Below are positions 11,208 to 19,905 of a stretch of 40,458 nt of DNA, piece after piece (the first letter of the stretch is position 1; each line of letters begins with the position of its first letter). This DNA is from a virus, in IMG/VR virus record IMGVR_UViG_3300035698_017478, positions 1 through 40,458 of that record; one strand, 5' to 3'. Below the pieces are notes generated by a model. That model ran no database searches. It was not told the DNA's origin and saw only the letters and a program-made list of their open reading frames with translations. Both the position numbers and the translations under genes were made by a program.

Positions 11208-12806
11208 ATGGCAAAAAATTATCAACAACCAACAAGTAGTTTATTAAGTGATAGAATGAGAATGAACCCTCTTTTATCATGGCTTTCTGATATGGTTCAA
11301 ATAGCTGCTTCTGATGAAATAAAAGTACCAGAATCTTATAAAGAAAGAGTAATAGCTGTTAAGTCATTATTAGAAAGTGATACTTCTGGTTTAGTGAATA
11401 GTGTATTAGATTTCGCTATTGATTCTGCTTTAGTTGATTATTATGTAGAAAGTGATAATAAAAATTTAACTAAAATTTTAAATAATTGGTTAAAAAATAT
11501 TAATAGTGATTTAAGAGGAGAAGTACCAGTAGGTGTTTTATCTTTAGCTAAAGAATATTTTAGAGAAAGATGGAAAGGAAGTTCTTTTCTTGTTTTAAGA
11601 ACATTTTGGGAAGAAAAAGATGGTATTACTATTCCAACAGTTCTTTATTTTGTAGATGGTGGAGATGTTGAAGTTGAGTATAAAGGTGAATCTAAAAATT
11701 TAATGGATAAACAATATTATTTAAGAATATCTAAAGATAAAAAAAAGAAAATTGGTGTTGAAAAAAATGAAAAATTATTTGTTCAAAGACCTTTTTCGTC
11801 TTGGGGAGATAATTATACTAATCCTTTTCTTATTCAAAGAGGTGTTTATAGAAATTTAAAGTTTTTAGAATTATTAGAAAAGAAAGGTGAATTTGTAGTT
11901 GGAAAAGCATTAGAATATCTAGCTATTTTAAAAAAAGGTAGTGAGGGTATGGCTTTAAGTCAGAATCCAGATTTTATTTATTCTGAAGAGGATTTAAAAA
12001 AAGCAAGTAGTGATTTTAAAACTTTTGTACAAAATAGAAAAGGTTCATCGGGTGTATCTTTTTATACTACTAATTTTGATACTGAATTAGAACATAGTAT
12101 TCCAGAATATTCTAGAGCATTAAAACAAGAATTATATAGTCCAATAGAAAAAAGAATTTTAGGAGGATTAGGATTAATTGATGTAATGCAAGGAATATCT
12201 AGTACTAGAAAAGAAGCTATACTTAATCCTAAACCATTATTTTCTGAAATTGAAACTGGAGTTAGTGATTTTAAAAATTTAATTTTAGATATAGTTTCTA
12301 CTATAAAAGAAGTTAATAAAACTGGACATAAAAAATATTTTAATAATGATATTATTATTAGTAATTCTATAATTAAAGATTCTGTATCAGATAAAGTGTT
12401 ATCTCAAATTAGAGGTGGTTATGATAGAGGAATTATTTCAAAAAGAAGTTATAGTGAAAGTTTGGGTTATAATTTTACTACTGAAGTAAAACGTAGAGAA
12501 TTAGAAATTCCTTTAGAAAAAGTTACTTATCCTCCAGTTGTACAAAATCAAGAACAAAAATCTGATGAAAAAGATAATATAATAAAAGAAGAAAAAAAGC
12601 AAGAAGACAAAAAGGGTCCAGAAAAGAAAAATTATAATCAATCTGTAGAACTTGAAGAAGGTATTGTTGTAAAAAAGAAAGGTGGTTGGCATGCAATTTC
12701 AAAAGATGGTAAAAATCTTGGTGGACCATATACAACTGAAAAAGAAGCTATTGATAGATTGAGACAAGTTGAATATTTTAAGAATAAAGGAGAAATAGAT
12801 GGCTAA
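11208..12806 (+). CDS. Portal protein with C-terminal extension (532 aa)
   Basis: It follows TerL by 3 bases and precedes the protease, the standard place for the portal, the dodecameric ring at the capsid vertex. The body (about 1-440) has the long alpha/beta portal pattern, including a SIPEYSRALKQELYSPIEKR stretch before the crown-like helices. A Lys/Glu-rich linker (about 441-480) leads to a small module (WHAISKDGKNLGGPYTT and KEAIDRLRQVEYFKNK) that I have seen at the ends of various phage head proteins; its role is not known to me. Confidence 0.8.
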   Translation: MAKNYQQPTSSLLSDRMRMNPLLSWLSDMVQIAASDEIKVPESYKERVIAVKSLLESDTSGLVNSVLDFAIDSALVDYYVESDNKNLTKILNNWLKNINSDLRGEVPVGVLSLAKEYFRERWKGSSFLVLRTFWEEKDGITIPTVLYFVDGGDVEVEYKGESKNLMDKQYYLRISKDKKKKIGVEKNEKLFVQRPFSSWGDNYTNPFLIQRGVYRNLKFLELLEKKGEFVVGKALEYLAILKKGSEGMALSQNPDFIYSEEDLKKASSDFKTFVQNRKGSSGVSFYTTNFDTELEHSIPEYSRALKQELYSPIEKRILGGLGLIDVMQGISSTRKEAILNPKPLFSEIETGVSDFKNLILDIVSTIKEVNKTGHKKYFNNDIIISNSIIKDSVSDKVLSQIRGGYDRGIISKRSYSESLGYNFTTEVKRRELEIPLEKVTYPPVVQNQEQKSDEKDNIIKEEKKQEDKKGPEKKNYNQSVELEEGIVVKKKGGWHAISKDGKNLGGPYTTEKEAIDRLRQVEYFKNKGEIDG

Positions 12807-12900
12807 TTCACCAGTAAGTGTTTTATGTAAACCAATGCGTTCGCCAGGTATAGTTTGTACAGAGATAACTAGTTGCACAATGAAACTATATTTTTCATAA
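12799..12900 (+). CDS. Very small protein with three Cys (33 aa)
   Basis: ATG at 12799 overlaps the portal stop by 8 bases and is preceded by a good AAAGGAGA site. The 33 residues begin MANSPVSVLCKPMRSPG and include Cys10, Cys20 and Cys26. The ribosome site and the packing between two genes support it as real. No family recognised; a zinc-binding or disulfide peptide is possible. Confidence 0.5.
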   Translation: MANSPVSVLCKPMRSPGIVCTEITSCTMKLYFS

Positions 12901-12929
12901 ACTCTATGAAAAATGAAGAGGATAATATT

Positions 12930-14276
12930 ATGAATTTAGAAAAATTTTTAAAAGATTTAAGTTATAATGCTAAATACGAGTTTTTAGATTATGGTGAAGC
13001 TAAGAGTGAAATTGCTACTGTTGCAGAAAAAGCTAGAATTAAACTTCCAGCTCATGATTTAGCAGTATTTAAATGTACTTATGCATTTGTAGATAGACAA
13101 AATCTTAATGGATGTACATTACCTAAAGAAGAAGTGAAAAAAGCTTTAAATACTTTAATTGGTAAAGCTGTTGATTTTGACCATATGAGAAAAACAGTAG
13201 TTGGTCATTGGATAGATGCAGAATTAGATGGTGATAAGATTGTAGCATATGGTATATTTTTTAAGGGTAATTTTGAAGATGATTATATTTTAATTAAAGA
13301 AATGATGGAAAAAGACGTTCTTTCTATTTCTTTTGAAGCTTATGGAGATAGAGAGTTTACTGGTAACGGTGGTTATAATTTAACTGATATAGAATTTTCA
13401 GGTGGAGCATTGTTAATTAAAACAAATCCAGCATTTCCTGGAAGTGAAGTTATGGAGATGGCTAAAGAAAGAGTTTTAGAGTTCGCTAAAGTTATGACAG
13501 AACCTAAAAATTATGTACACGATACTTATAATGATAAAAAAGAAAAGAAAATAGATAAAATTGAAGATAATAAGAAGATTATTGGAGGAATAGATATGAA
13601 TAAGGAAGATTTAGAAAAAGCTATTAAAGCTTTATCTGATTTAGATAAAGTAAATAGTGGAAAAAGAAAAGTTAAATGTACAGTTTGTAATTGGGTTGGA
13701 TTAACACCTGAATTAGCAAAATCTACTCAATGTCCAGCGTGTGGTCATAGTGTAGTATTAATTTCAGACAAAGGAAAAATAATTACCGATATAGGAGGAA
13801 TAATTATGGAAGAAAAAATTAAAGAGTTAGAAAAAGAAGTTGCTTCTCTAAAAGAGAAAGTTACTAAAAAAGGTGAAGAGCTTGAAAGAGCTACAGCTAC
13901 CGTTACTGAAATGAAAAAAGAATCTGAAGAAGCTAAAGTTAAAATTGAAGAGATTGAAAAAGCTAAAGAAAAAGAAATTGCTAAAGCTAAAGAAGAAGCT
14001 ACTAAATTAGCTGAAAGAAAATCTGAGCTTGGTGAAACAGACCTTTCAGATGAAGATATTTTAGATGATGCTAAATTTGAAAATGCAAAGTTAAAGAAAG
14101 AGTTAGCTGATAAAGATGCTGAAATTGCAAAGTTAAAAGATGGTAAAGATGGTAAAGATGATAAAGGTGGAGTTAAAAAAGATTTAGATAAAGGTAGTCA
14201 TAAAGAACAAAAAAATGAAGTAAAAGAGAAAGCGGATAAAGTTCGTAAATTCTTTTTACAAGAAGAAATAAAATAA
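12930..14276 (+). CDS. Prohead protease-scaffold fusion with nested starts (448 aa)
   Basis: I choose the ATG at 12930 because GAAGAGGA lies 7 bases upstream; the frame is open back to 12873, but that start lies inside the small gene before. Residues 1-190 look like a prohead protease: His85 (VDFDHMRKT) and a Ser at 132-134 (VLSISFEAYGD) are the likely catalytic pair. A zinc ribbon follows (CTVC about 250-253, CPAC about 270-273), then a long Lys/Glu coiled coil (about 293-448) of scaffold type. The protease would cleave the scaffold and capsid during maturation. Two in-frame internal ATGs (13596 and 13806) each have a strong ribosome site, so shorter scaffold products are likely. Confidence 0.72.
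   Translation: MNLEKFLKDLSYNAKYEFLDYGEAKSEIATVAEKARIKLPAHDLAVFKCTYAFVDRQNLNGCTLPKEEVKKALNTLIGKAVDFDHMRKTVVGHWIDAELDGDKIVAYGIFFKGNFEDDYILIKEMMEKDVLSISFEAYGDREFTGNGGYNLTDIEFSGGALLIKTNPAFPGSEVMEMAKERVLEFAKVMTEPKNYVHDTYNDKKEKKIDKIEDNKKIIGGIDMNKEDLEKAIKALSDLDKVNSGKRKVKCTVCNWVGLTPELAKSTQCPACGHSVVLISDKGKIITDIGGIIMEEKIKELEKEVASLKEKVTKKGEELERATATVTEMKKESEEAKVKIEEIEKAKEKEIAKAKEEATKLAERKSELGETDLSDEDILDDAKFENAKLKKELADKDAEIAKLKDGKDGKDDKGGVKKDLDKGSHKEQKNEVKEKADKVRKFFLQEEIK
13596..14276 (+). CDS. Nested zinc-ribbon scaffold product (internal start)
   Basis: GGAGG (13584-13588) lies 7 bases before the in-frame ATG at 13596. The product of 226 residues would contain the CxxC...CxxC zinc ribbon and the coiled coil but no protease. 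Nested scaffold genes inside a protease gene are well known from lambda (C/Nu3). Confidence 0.5.
   Translation: MNKEDLEKAIKALSDLDKVNSGKRKVKCTVCNWVGLTPELAKSTQCPACGHSVVLISDKGKIITDIGGIIMEEKIKELEKEVASLKEKVTKKGEELERATATVTEMKKESEEAKVKIEEIEKAKEKEIAKAKEEATKLAERKSELGETDLSDEDILDDAKFENAKLKKELADKDAEIAKLKDGKDGKDDKGGVKKDLDKGSHKEQKNEVKEKADKVRKFFLQEEIK
13806..14276 (+). CDS. Nested scaffold coiled coil (internal start)
   Basis: AGGAGG (13793-13798) lies 7 bases before the in-frame ATG at 13806. The 156-residue product (begins MEEKIKELEKEVASLKEK) is nearly all heptad coiled coil with a short basic C-terminal end, typical of head scaffolding proteins that bind the capsid protein through the C terminus. The site is as strong as that of the major capsid gene, so this may be the most abundant product. 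Confidence 0.6.
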   Translation: MEEKIKELEKEVASLKEKVTKKGEELERATATVTEMKKESEEAKVKIEEIEKAKEKEIAKAKEEATKLAERKSELGETDLSDEDILDDAKFENAKLKKELADKDAEIAKLKDGKDGKDDKGGVKKDLDKGSHKEQKNEVKEKADKVRKFFLQEEIK

Positions 14277-14300
14277 TTATAGATAGGAGGATATCTAAAA

Positions 14301-15224
14301 ATGAAAAATTATAGTCAATTAGAATTGGCAAAAATCTTTGGAGAACCGGTTGACCCTAGAAAACCGTATCCAAATGTTGTTAATGAAGCTTGCGAAACTG
14401 ATGTTGCGGAACCAAACGAATATCATTATTATTTTGATGTATTGTTAGAATCTGATACGATTCATACAATTACTAATACTGGTGCTGTTACACAAATTAA
14501 TGTTATTCCTGATACACCTGCTGCGTTAACTTTTATTGATGTTGCTTCCCCTGAATATTATGTAAAGTTAACTGATTTAGCTAGTGCTAAAGAAAGAACT
14601 ATCGCTAGAAAATTAAAAACTATTAAGAGAGCTTTGGATGCTTATGAAACTTTTCAAGTTTTTGAATGTATGGATGCTGCTTGTAATACAAGTGGTAATT
14701 CTATAGATAGAAGTGCTTCTACTAGTGCTACAACTTTTAACTATGAACATTTAGTTAAAATGATTGATGGAGTTATTGATTTTGGTGATAGTTATACATT
14801 GTTTGCAGGTACTACTATTGATAGAGATATTAAATTATGGGATTGGAATGATAATAAATATACTTCTTTAGCTGCTGCTTTAAAAGATTTAGATGTTAAT
14901 ATAGTACGTTCTAATGCTTTAGTTACTGTTGATAGTTCAGCTACAAGAGCTCTTGAAGGTGGTATTGCTTATTTAGTAGCTAAAGATACTGAAGTTGGAA
15001 AACCTAATTTATTTGTTAGAAAGAAAATTAATGATATTGATTTATTAGGTGGAGCTATTAAAGAGGATGGAGGAGCCCCACAAAGACTTATCTTTGTATC
15101 TCCTAATCCTATTACTGTTACTGGTTCTGCAAGATATCTTGCTGTTGGTATTACTGGTTTTGAAGAAATTGTTGTTGCTAATACTAACCCTTATGGTGTT
15201 TATAGATTCGAAAGAATTAACTAG
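14301..15224 (+). CDS. Major capsid protein (307 aa)
   Basis: AGGAGG precedes the ATG at normal spacing. Position after protease/scaffold, length, and the alpha/beta pattern suit an HK97-fold capsid protein, including a long central helix region (LTDLASAKERTIARKL, about 91-106) and a C-terminal beta strand end (NPYGVYRFERIN). The GC content and use of GCT, GGT and GTT codons are slightly higher than in neighbours, as in highly expressed genes. It is followed by a G/C-rich hairpin (15236-15258). Confidence 0.75.
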   Translation: MKNYSQLELAKIFGEPVDPRKPYPNVVNEACETDVAEPNEYHYYFDVLLESDTIHTITNTGAVTQINVIPDTPAALTFIDVASPEYYVKLTDLASAKERTIARKLKTIKRALDAYETFQVFECMDAACNTSGNSIDRSASTSATTFNYEHLVKMIDGVIDFGDSYTLFAGTTIDRDIKLWDWNDNKYTSLAAALKDLDVNIVRSNALVTVDSSATRALEGGIAYLVAKDTEVGKPNLFVRKKINDIDLLGGAIKEDGGAPQRLIFVSPNPITVTGSARYLAVGITGFEEIVVANTNPYGVYRFERIN

Positions 15225-15235
15225 ATTAAATAGAT

Positions 15236-15258
15236 GGGGGGTGGGGTTTCCTGCCCCC
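15236..15258 (+). terminator. G/C-rich hairpin after the capsid gene
   Basis: GGGGG (15236-15240) can pair with CCCCC (15254-15258); an alternative uses GGGG 15243-15246. Only a weak T-rich stretch follows, so it may act as a leaky terminator or protect the capsid mRNA end. Confidence 0.5.
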
Positions 15259-15279
15259 TTACTTTAAACTGGAGAAGTT

Positions 15280-15762
15280 TTGATTACAAATTTAAAGAAA
15301 AAACAATTAAATTCGTTATGGTATTTTTTAAGGTCACATGTCCAATCAGATTTTTATTTAACTAAAAATAATCGTAGAGTTTTTATTACAGAATTAAAAA
15401 CATTTAGAAGTTTATTATCACAATCTAATAATATTTTAGTTCATGAAGAAAAAGATATTAATGGTGTTATGATGATTTGGTCAGGTGACGGTGGTGATAC
15501 AAAAAGACGTTATATTAAATTTAATGCTATTGATGCAAGAGTAGTTGATAGATTACTCACAATATTACTATGGAATGTAAATACTGATTTATTTGTAAAA
15601 ATTGAAAAGTATTCTCCATTTATTTATGTTTTTAAAGATAAAAATTTTAGATTTGCTCATGGTAGAGGTAAAGAAATTTTATTACATTATAAATATAGAG
15701 AGAGGAAATATGGCAGTAAAAATATCAGATATAACAACAAAAGTAAGATATCTTCTAGGTGA
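15280..15762 (+). CDS. Hypothetical head-region protein (160 aa)
   Basis: TTG start with GGAGAAG just upstream; no ATG fits better. The protein is basic, with many aromatic residues (IYVFKDKNFRFAHG, about 112-125) and a Lys/Arg-rich tail. Its last 53 bases overlap the next gene. Position between capsid and connectors suggests a head-completion or DNA-contact role, but no family is recognised. Confidence 0.6.
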   Translation: MITNLKKKQLNSLWYFLRSHVQSDFYLTKNNRRVFITELKTFRSLLSQSNNILVHEEKDINGVMMIWSGDGGDTKRRYIKFNAIDARVVDRLLTILLWNVNTDLFVKIEKYSPFIYVFKDKNFRFAHGRGKEILLHYKYRERKYGSKNIRYNNKSKISSR

Positions 15763-16270
15763 TATATCTACAACTACAGTAGATGTATTTACATACACTA
15801 CTAGTAATGTATTCACTTTAACAGAAGACCAAGCTATTTCTATTTCTAATGTGTTTTTGAATGGAGCAGAAATGGGAACTAGTGAAGTTTCATTTGATTC
15901 TACTACTAATAAAGCTACTGTTAATTTATCAATGACAAGTGGTGATACTGTAGAAATACGATATACTTGTTATCAAAATTATTCTGATTCTGTAATTGAA
16001 GCTTATATTAAATCTGCTTTAATTAATATAAGTATGAATAATTATAAAGATTTTATTGAAGAAGCGACTTATATTTTTCCTGAACCAGACACTAGAGAAA
16101 TAAATTTAATATCATTTGTTACTGGATTATTAATTGAACCAGATAATAAAACATATAGATTACCAGATGTAACTATAGTTGCCCCAAAAGATTTACCAAT
16201 GCATGACAAAATAAGTAAATTTATTTGTGTTTTTAAGAAAAATACACATGGAATTTTCTCTACTTTATAG
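15710..16270 (+). CDS. Head-tail connector (adaptor-like, 186 aa)
   Basis: I choose the ATG at 15710, which has AGAGAGGAAAT upstream; the frame is open back to 15602 but that would overlap the previous gene widely. The N terminus (VKISDITTKVRYLLGD, 3-18) matches the first helix of adaptor proteins that sit under the portal. A beta-rich middle and a helical segment (VIEAYIKSALINIS, about 95-108) follow. The location before stopper and tail-completion genes fits. Confidence 0.6.
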   Translation: MAVKISDITTKVRYLLGDISTTTVDVFTYTTSNVFTLTEDQAISISNVFLNGAEMGTSEVSFDSTTNKATVNLSMTSGDTVEIRYTCYQNYSDSVIEAYIKSALINISMNNYKDFIEEATYIFPEPDTREINLISFVTGLLIEPDNKTYRLPDVTIVAPKDLPMHDKISKFICVFKKNTHGIFSTL

Positions 16271-16279
16271 GACAAAATT

Positions 16280-16558
16280 ATGAATAAATATTATTTAGGA
16301 ACTGCCATAAAAATTTCAACAATACTTAATATAGATACAGCTGATACTGTTACTATTACAATTAAAGATGCTTCTAATACTGCTAAAATTTCCTCTACTT
16401 CAATGTCTAAAGAACAAAATAAAGTTTATTATTATGTTTTTCAAACAACAAATACTAGTTCATGGAATGAAGGTGTATATACTGCTGAAATTACAGTTAC
16501 CTATGGAGGATATACTAGTTATACTGAAAAGGGTTTTGAAATGATAGACCCTGACTAA
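16280..16558 (+). CDS. Small Ig-like beta protein (92 aa)
   Basis: The sequence alternates in short strands rich in Thr (TVTITIKDASN, YTAEITVTYGGY), as in an immunoglobulin-like sandwich. Small proteins of this type decorate capsids or join baseplate parts. It lies 9 bases after the adaptor gene. The exact role is open. Confidence 0.55.
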   Translation: MNKYYLGTAIKISTILNIDTADTVTITIKDASNTAKISSTSMSKEQNKVYYYVFQTTNTSSWNEGVYTAEITVTYGGYTSYTEKGFEMIDPD

Positions 16559-16572
16559 AGGAGAATCTAAGT

Positions 16573-16875
16573 ATGAATGATGAAAATGGTCGTAAAAATG
16601 GTTATAGAGTGATAGAATGGTTTAGATTTATTACACCTGTATTAATTAGTATTACATTATTTATGGTTGGTGATTTAACTAATGAAATAAAAGACATAGA
16701 TAATAAAATGTTTATACATTTAACTAATGAAGAGATTCACGTTCCTAGAGAACAGTTGGTAAATAAAGCTGAATTTGTTATGTATAGTAATTTTATAGAT
16801 GAAAGAAATAAAAGAATATCGCTAATTTTAGATAGAATAGAAATAGCATTAAAAAAATGTAGTATGTGTAAATAA
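16573..16875 (+). CDS. Membrane-anchored small protein (100 aa)
   Basis: AAAGGAGAATC lies upstream of the ATG. One hydrophobic segment (RFITPVLISITLFMVGDL, about 18-35) is followed by a coiled-coil-like part and a CSMC end. The string HLTNEEIHVPREQ (about 49-61) occurs, to my memory, in similar small phage proteins next to tail genes. A holin or a membrane-interacting virion part is possible, but with one segment and no lysin beside it neither is certain. Confidence 0.6.
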   Translation: MNDENGRKNGYRVIEWFRFITPVLISITLFMVGDLTNEIKDIDNKMFIHLTNEEIHVPREQLVNKAEFVMYSNFIDERNKRISLILDRIEIALKKCSMCK

Positions 16876-17265
16876 ATGAAAAAGCTTTTTTCACTACAAA
16901 AACTTTTAGAGAATTCAAGATATACTACTAAGATTAAAATATTTTTTTCCACAAAAGCGGCTGGTGAAGGTTATGATTCTTATGAAGATAATTACACATT
17001 CACTAATTTAAACCCATTAACTATAAAAGCTTATGTTACTGAAATTTCTTCAGAAGCTTTAGTGTGGAAAGCATATGGGTTAAAAGAAATTGGAGCAAAA
17101 GAGATAATTTGTAAGTCACAATATACTAATTGGTTTAAAATGGCTAATAAAGTTGAAATAGATGGAGATGAATATGAAGTTTTTAAGGAAGGAGTTGGTA
17201 ATAGAGCCAATATTCAAAAAAGACCATTTAATTTTATAAGAGTTATTTTACAAAAGAAATCATGA
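16876..17265 (+). CDS. Head-completion / stopper-like protein (129 aa)
   Basis: It begins the base after the preceding stop. The beta-rich protein (TIKAYVTEIS, VEIDGDEYEVFKEG) with its basic end is of the size and place of stopper proteins that close the connector after packaging. The assignment rests on order and fold impression. Confidence 0.5.
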   Translation: MKKLFSLQKLLENSRYTTKIKIFFSTKAAGEGYDSYEDNYTFTNLNPLTIKAYVTEISSEALVWKAYGLKEIGAKEIICKSQYTNWFKMANKVEIDGDEYEVFKEGVGNRANIQKRPFNFIRVILQKKS

Positions 17266-17741
17266 GTGGAAGTTGGTTTAGAACTACAAGAAATGTTGAG
17301 TTATCTACTATCTATTACTTAGAGACAGAAATAGGTGCTAGTTGGAGTAATGTTAATGTAGTTAAATCTTTTAAAAATGCTTATGATGTTGCAGTTCCAG
17401 TAGTTTGTATTAGATTATTAGATGCTAATTCTGCTAGATTAGAAGTGGGAGCTACAACTTTAGATAATGAATATATGATTTCTATTGATTTATTTGGTAA
17501 GTCTGATGGACAAAGATTAGATTTAACAGATTTTATTGTTGATAAATTAAAAGATAGTTGGGTTTATTATTTATTTTCACATGCTACCGGTAATAATTCT
17601 CAAATGGTAAAAACAGCGGATGGTAGATGTTTAGTTAGAAATTATATTACTAATACTAGAGTTAATTTAGAAGGTAATGCAGTAGAATCGCAAGATAGAT
17701 TTAGACAAAATATAACTATATTAGTTAGAAAAAGTATATAA
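17262..17741 (+). CDS. Tail terminator / neck-like protein (159 aa)
   Basis: Overlaps the preceding gene by 4 bases (ATGA). It shows an alpha/beta pattern with a long helix (DFIVDKLKDSWVYYLF, about 87-102) and beta ends (FRQNITILVRKS), as in tail-terminator proteins that cap the tail tube. It lies before the gp10-like and tube genes. Confidence 0.55.
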   Translation: MSGSWFRTTRNVELSTIYYLETEIGASWSNVNVVKSFKNAYDVAVPVVCIRLLDANSARLEVGATTLDNEYMISIDLFGKSDGQRLDLTDFIVDKLKDSWVYYLFSHATGNNSQMVKTADGRCLVRNYITNTRVNLEGNAVESQDRFRQNITILVRKSI

Positions 17742-18286
17742 TGAGTAATAATTTTAGAATAGAAGTATATCAAAAAGGTGCTTCTCCAGAAGTTATGTTG
17801 AAAGACATAAATTTAAAATTTATTAACTATAAAAATGCTTTAATTGCTTTAGGTGAAGAAGCTAAGAAAGTGATGAGAATGAAAATTAAGCTTGAAGTTA
17901 GTGAACATTCTACTGGTAATTTAGAAAGAAATATAGAATCTTATCCTTTAACAGATGGTTCTGTTGGTGTTGGTAGAATTAGTTTATTAAATAGAAATGC
18001 TAAATATTGGAGAGTTATTAATTATGGTGGATATACTCCCCCTGCTAATATAGGATATTGGGGAGATTATGAATCTCCAAGAGCAGGAGCTACTGGTCAA
18101 AGATGGACTCATCTTGGTATTGATGCAACAACTGGCGAACAAGGTGGATTTTTAATGAAACCAAAAAAAGCTATAACTGGTATTAATTTTATTGAATATA
18201 CTAAAGCTTGGTTAGTTAATATTGGTAAGGTACATTTTTATAATTACTTTATAAACTCACCGGGAGGACCGGTTAAAATAACATAG
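17741..18286 (+). CDS. HK97 gp10-like tail completion protein (181 aa)
   Basis: One-base overlap with the upstream stop (TAATG). The N-terminal helix with ALGEEAKKVMRMKIK (about 36-50) and the segment KYWRVINYGGYTPP (about 88-101) follow the HK97 gp10-like pattern, in which a helix is followed by a W-x-x-x-x-x-G-G core. These proteins help join tail to head. Confidence 0.65.
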   Translation: MSNNFRIEVYQKGASPEVMLKDINLKFINYKNALIALGEEAKKVMRMKIKLEVSEHSTGNLERNIESYPLTDGSVGVGRISLLNRNAKYWRVINYGGYTPPANIGYWGDYESPRAGATGQRWTHLGIDATTGEQGGFLMKPKKAITGINFIEYTKAWLVNIGKVHFYNYFINSPGGPVKIT

Positions 18287-18329
18287 ATATAATTTGAAAG
18301 ATATTATTACGCCATAGGAGGGCAAATAC

Positions 18330-19556
18330 ATGATTCATTCAACAGATTATGACCCAAGAGTTTTTCCTTATAAAGGAACTCAGGACCCTAATCAAATAGA
18401 TAGAGTTCAAGATATGACTGTTAGTGCTACATTAAATAGAGCTAAGATAGAAGAGGTAGGTAGAGACGGTATAATAGACTGGAAAGTTGGTAATCCATCT
18501 CTTACATTAACATTGAAACAATTAGAATATGGAAATATTCAGTTTTTTAGAGATTTAGCTAATACTGCTTCAACAGATACTAAAATTGATTTTAAAGATT
18601 ATGAAACATCTCAAGTAGATATTGCTGGTTATGAAACAGATGAAAATAGTGCTTTTAAAAGTACTGTATGGTATTCAAACTATAGATTAAGTGGATTTAG
18701 TGTAAATATAGGTAATCCAGATGCAATAGTAGAAAGAAATTTTACTTTAGTTGGTGAAGAGGAAACAGTTTTACAGGGAGATAATAAGTATCTTATAGTT
18801 GATAAACAAACTGCAAGTGGGGGTTCTTCTGAATCTTTTACTTTAGATGACCCAACTCCAGTTTTAGACCCTGATAATTCTGGTCAATATTTATTTAAGG
18901 TAGTAAGATATAATAATTCTGATAGTACTACTGAGGAATTAAAATATGAAGCTGGAGCAGGAGACCCTGCATTAGGAACAGATTATTATACTTATTCTGG
19001 AGGAACTTTAAAAGTACATACTAGTGCTGATGATGTAATTAAATCATACTATTCAGCAGGAAGTTATGTTGCTGGAGAATCTACTTTTACTAATAATGAT
19101 AGTGATGCTGCTGCATTGTTAGCAGAAAGTTGTAGTGTATATCTACAAAGTACAAATTATATTTATAGATTACAAAGTGTTGGGGTAGATGTTTCTTTTG
19201 ATAGATATGATGTTAGAGAAATTGGTGATAAAGACGTTGTTCAAAGAGGTTTAAGAGATGTTACTTGTAAGATAACTTTAGGTAGAATTTTAGACCAATG
19301 GACTATTGAAGAAGTTTTAAGAGGTGAAGTTTCTGGTTATGGTAAATTAGACATAAGAGAATATACTGATGAACTTAGTTTAGTTATTAAGATTTATTCA
19401 GATGACAAGAAAACCGTGTTTAGAACAGGATATAAGTTTACTGATTTAGCTCCTGTTGGAGTAGATGATGGAACACCTTTAAATGATTATGTTACAAGAG
19501 GAGTTACTCTTGAGGGTGAAGCTGGTTTTGTTACATCAGATGTAAATGAATTGTAG
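18330..19556 (+). CDS. Major tail tube protein (408 aa)
   Basis: AGGAGGG precedes the ATG. The protein is longer than many tube subunits because a Ser/Thr/Asp-rich module (about 165-275, including LDPDNSGQYLF and YYTYSGGTLKV) is inserted; such modules often face outward. The flanks show the paired beta-strand pattern of tube proteins (ATLNRAKIEEVGRDG; WYSNYRLSGFSVNI). A strong 11-bp hairpin follows, as after the capsid gene. Confidence 0.7.
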   Translation: MIHSTDYDPRVFPYKGTQDPNQIDRVQDMTVSATLNRAKIEEVGRDGIIDWKVGNPSLTLTLKQLEYGNIQFFRDLANTASTDTKIDFKDYETSQVDIAGYETDENSAFKSTVWYSNYRLSGFSVNIGNPDAIVERNFTLVGEEETVLQGDNKYLIVDKQTASGGSSESFTLDDPTPVLDPDNSGQYLFKVVRYNNSDSTTEELKYEAGAGDPALGTDYYTYSGGTLKVHTSADDVIKSYYSAGSYVAGESTFTNNDSDAAALLAESCSVYLQSTNYIYRLQSVGVDVSFDRYDVREIGDKDVVQRGLRDVTCKITLGRILDQWTIEEVLRGEVSGYGKLDIREYTDELSLVIKIYSDDKKTVFRTGYKFTDLAPVGVDDGTPLNDYVTRGVTLEGEAGFVTSDVNEL

Positions 19557-19584
19557 GTTGAAAAATGTAAAAATTTAAAATAGA

Positions 19585-19612
19585 TTAGAGAGGGATTAAT
19601 CTCCCTCTCTAA
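19585..19612 (+). terminator. 11-bp hairpin after the tail tube gene
   Basis: TTAGAGAGGGA (19585-19595) pairs perfectly with TCCCTCTCTAA (19602-19612). No T-run follows, so it more likely stabilises the tube mRNA 3' end or partly pauses polymerase than stops it. Confidence 0.6.
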
Positions 19613-19632
19613 ACAAAGTAAGGGAGATAGAT

Positions 19633-19905
19633 ATGGAATTAAAAATTGAGCACAAGTATATATTAGAATTACTTGATTATGAAAGTAAGTCTCTTGTAGG
19701 TAAAGCCTGTAAAAGATTTGAGATAATAAATACTGTAGTTAAGAATAAAGAAGGTCAAATTCTAGAGAATGAAAGTGAATCTAGAAAAGAAATTCTTAAA
19801 TCTGAAGTTAAAGAATTGATTTATGAAGAGTTTAGAAGATTAAGAGATTTATTAGTTGCAGGTGGTAGAGGGTTAGAACAAAAAATTTGGAAATTTAATA
19901 AATAA
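19633..19905 (+). CDS. Small charged protein after the tube gene (90 aa)
   Basis: AGGGAGAT lies before the ATG. The protein is helical and highly charged (LKSEVKELIYEEFRRLRDLL, about 55-74). Its place between tube and tape measure would suit an assembly factor. It is set off by hairpins on both sides, so it may be expressed separately from the chaperones that follow. No family recognised. Confidence 0.55.
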   Translation: MELKIEHKYILELLDYESKSLVGKACKRFEIINTVVKNKEGQILENESESRKEILKSEVKELIYEEFRRLRDLLVAGGRGLEQKIWKFNK

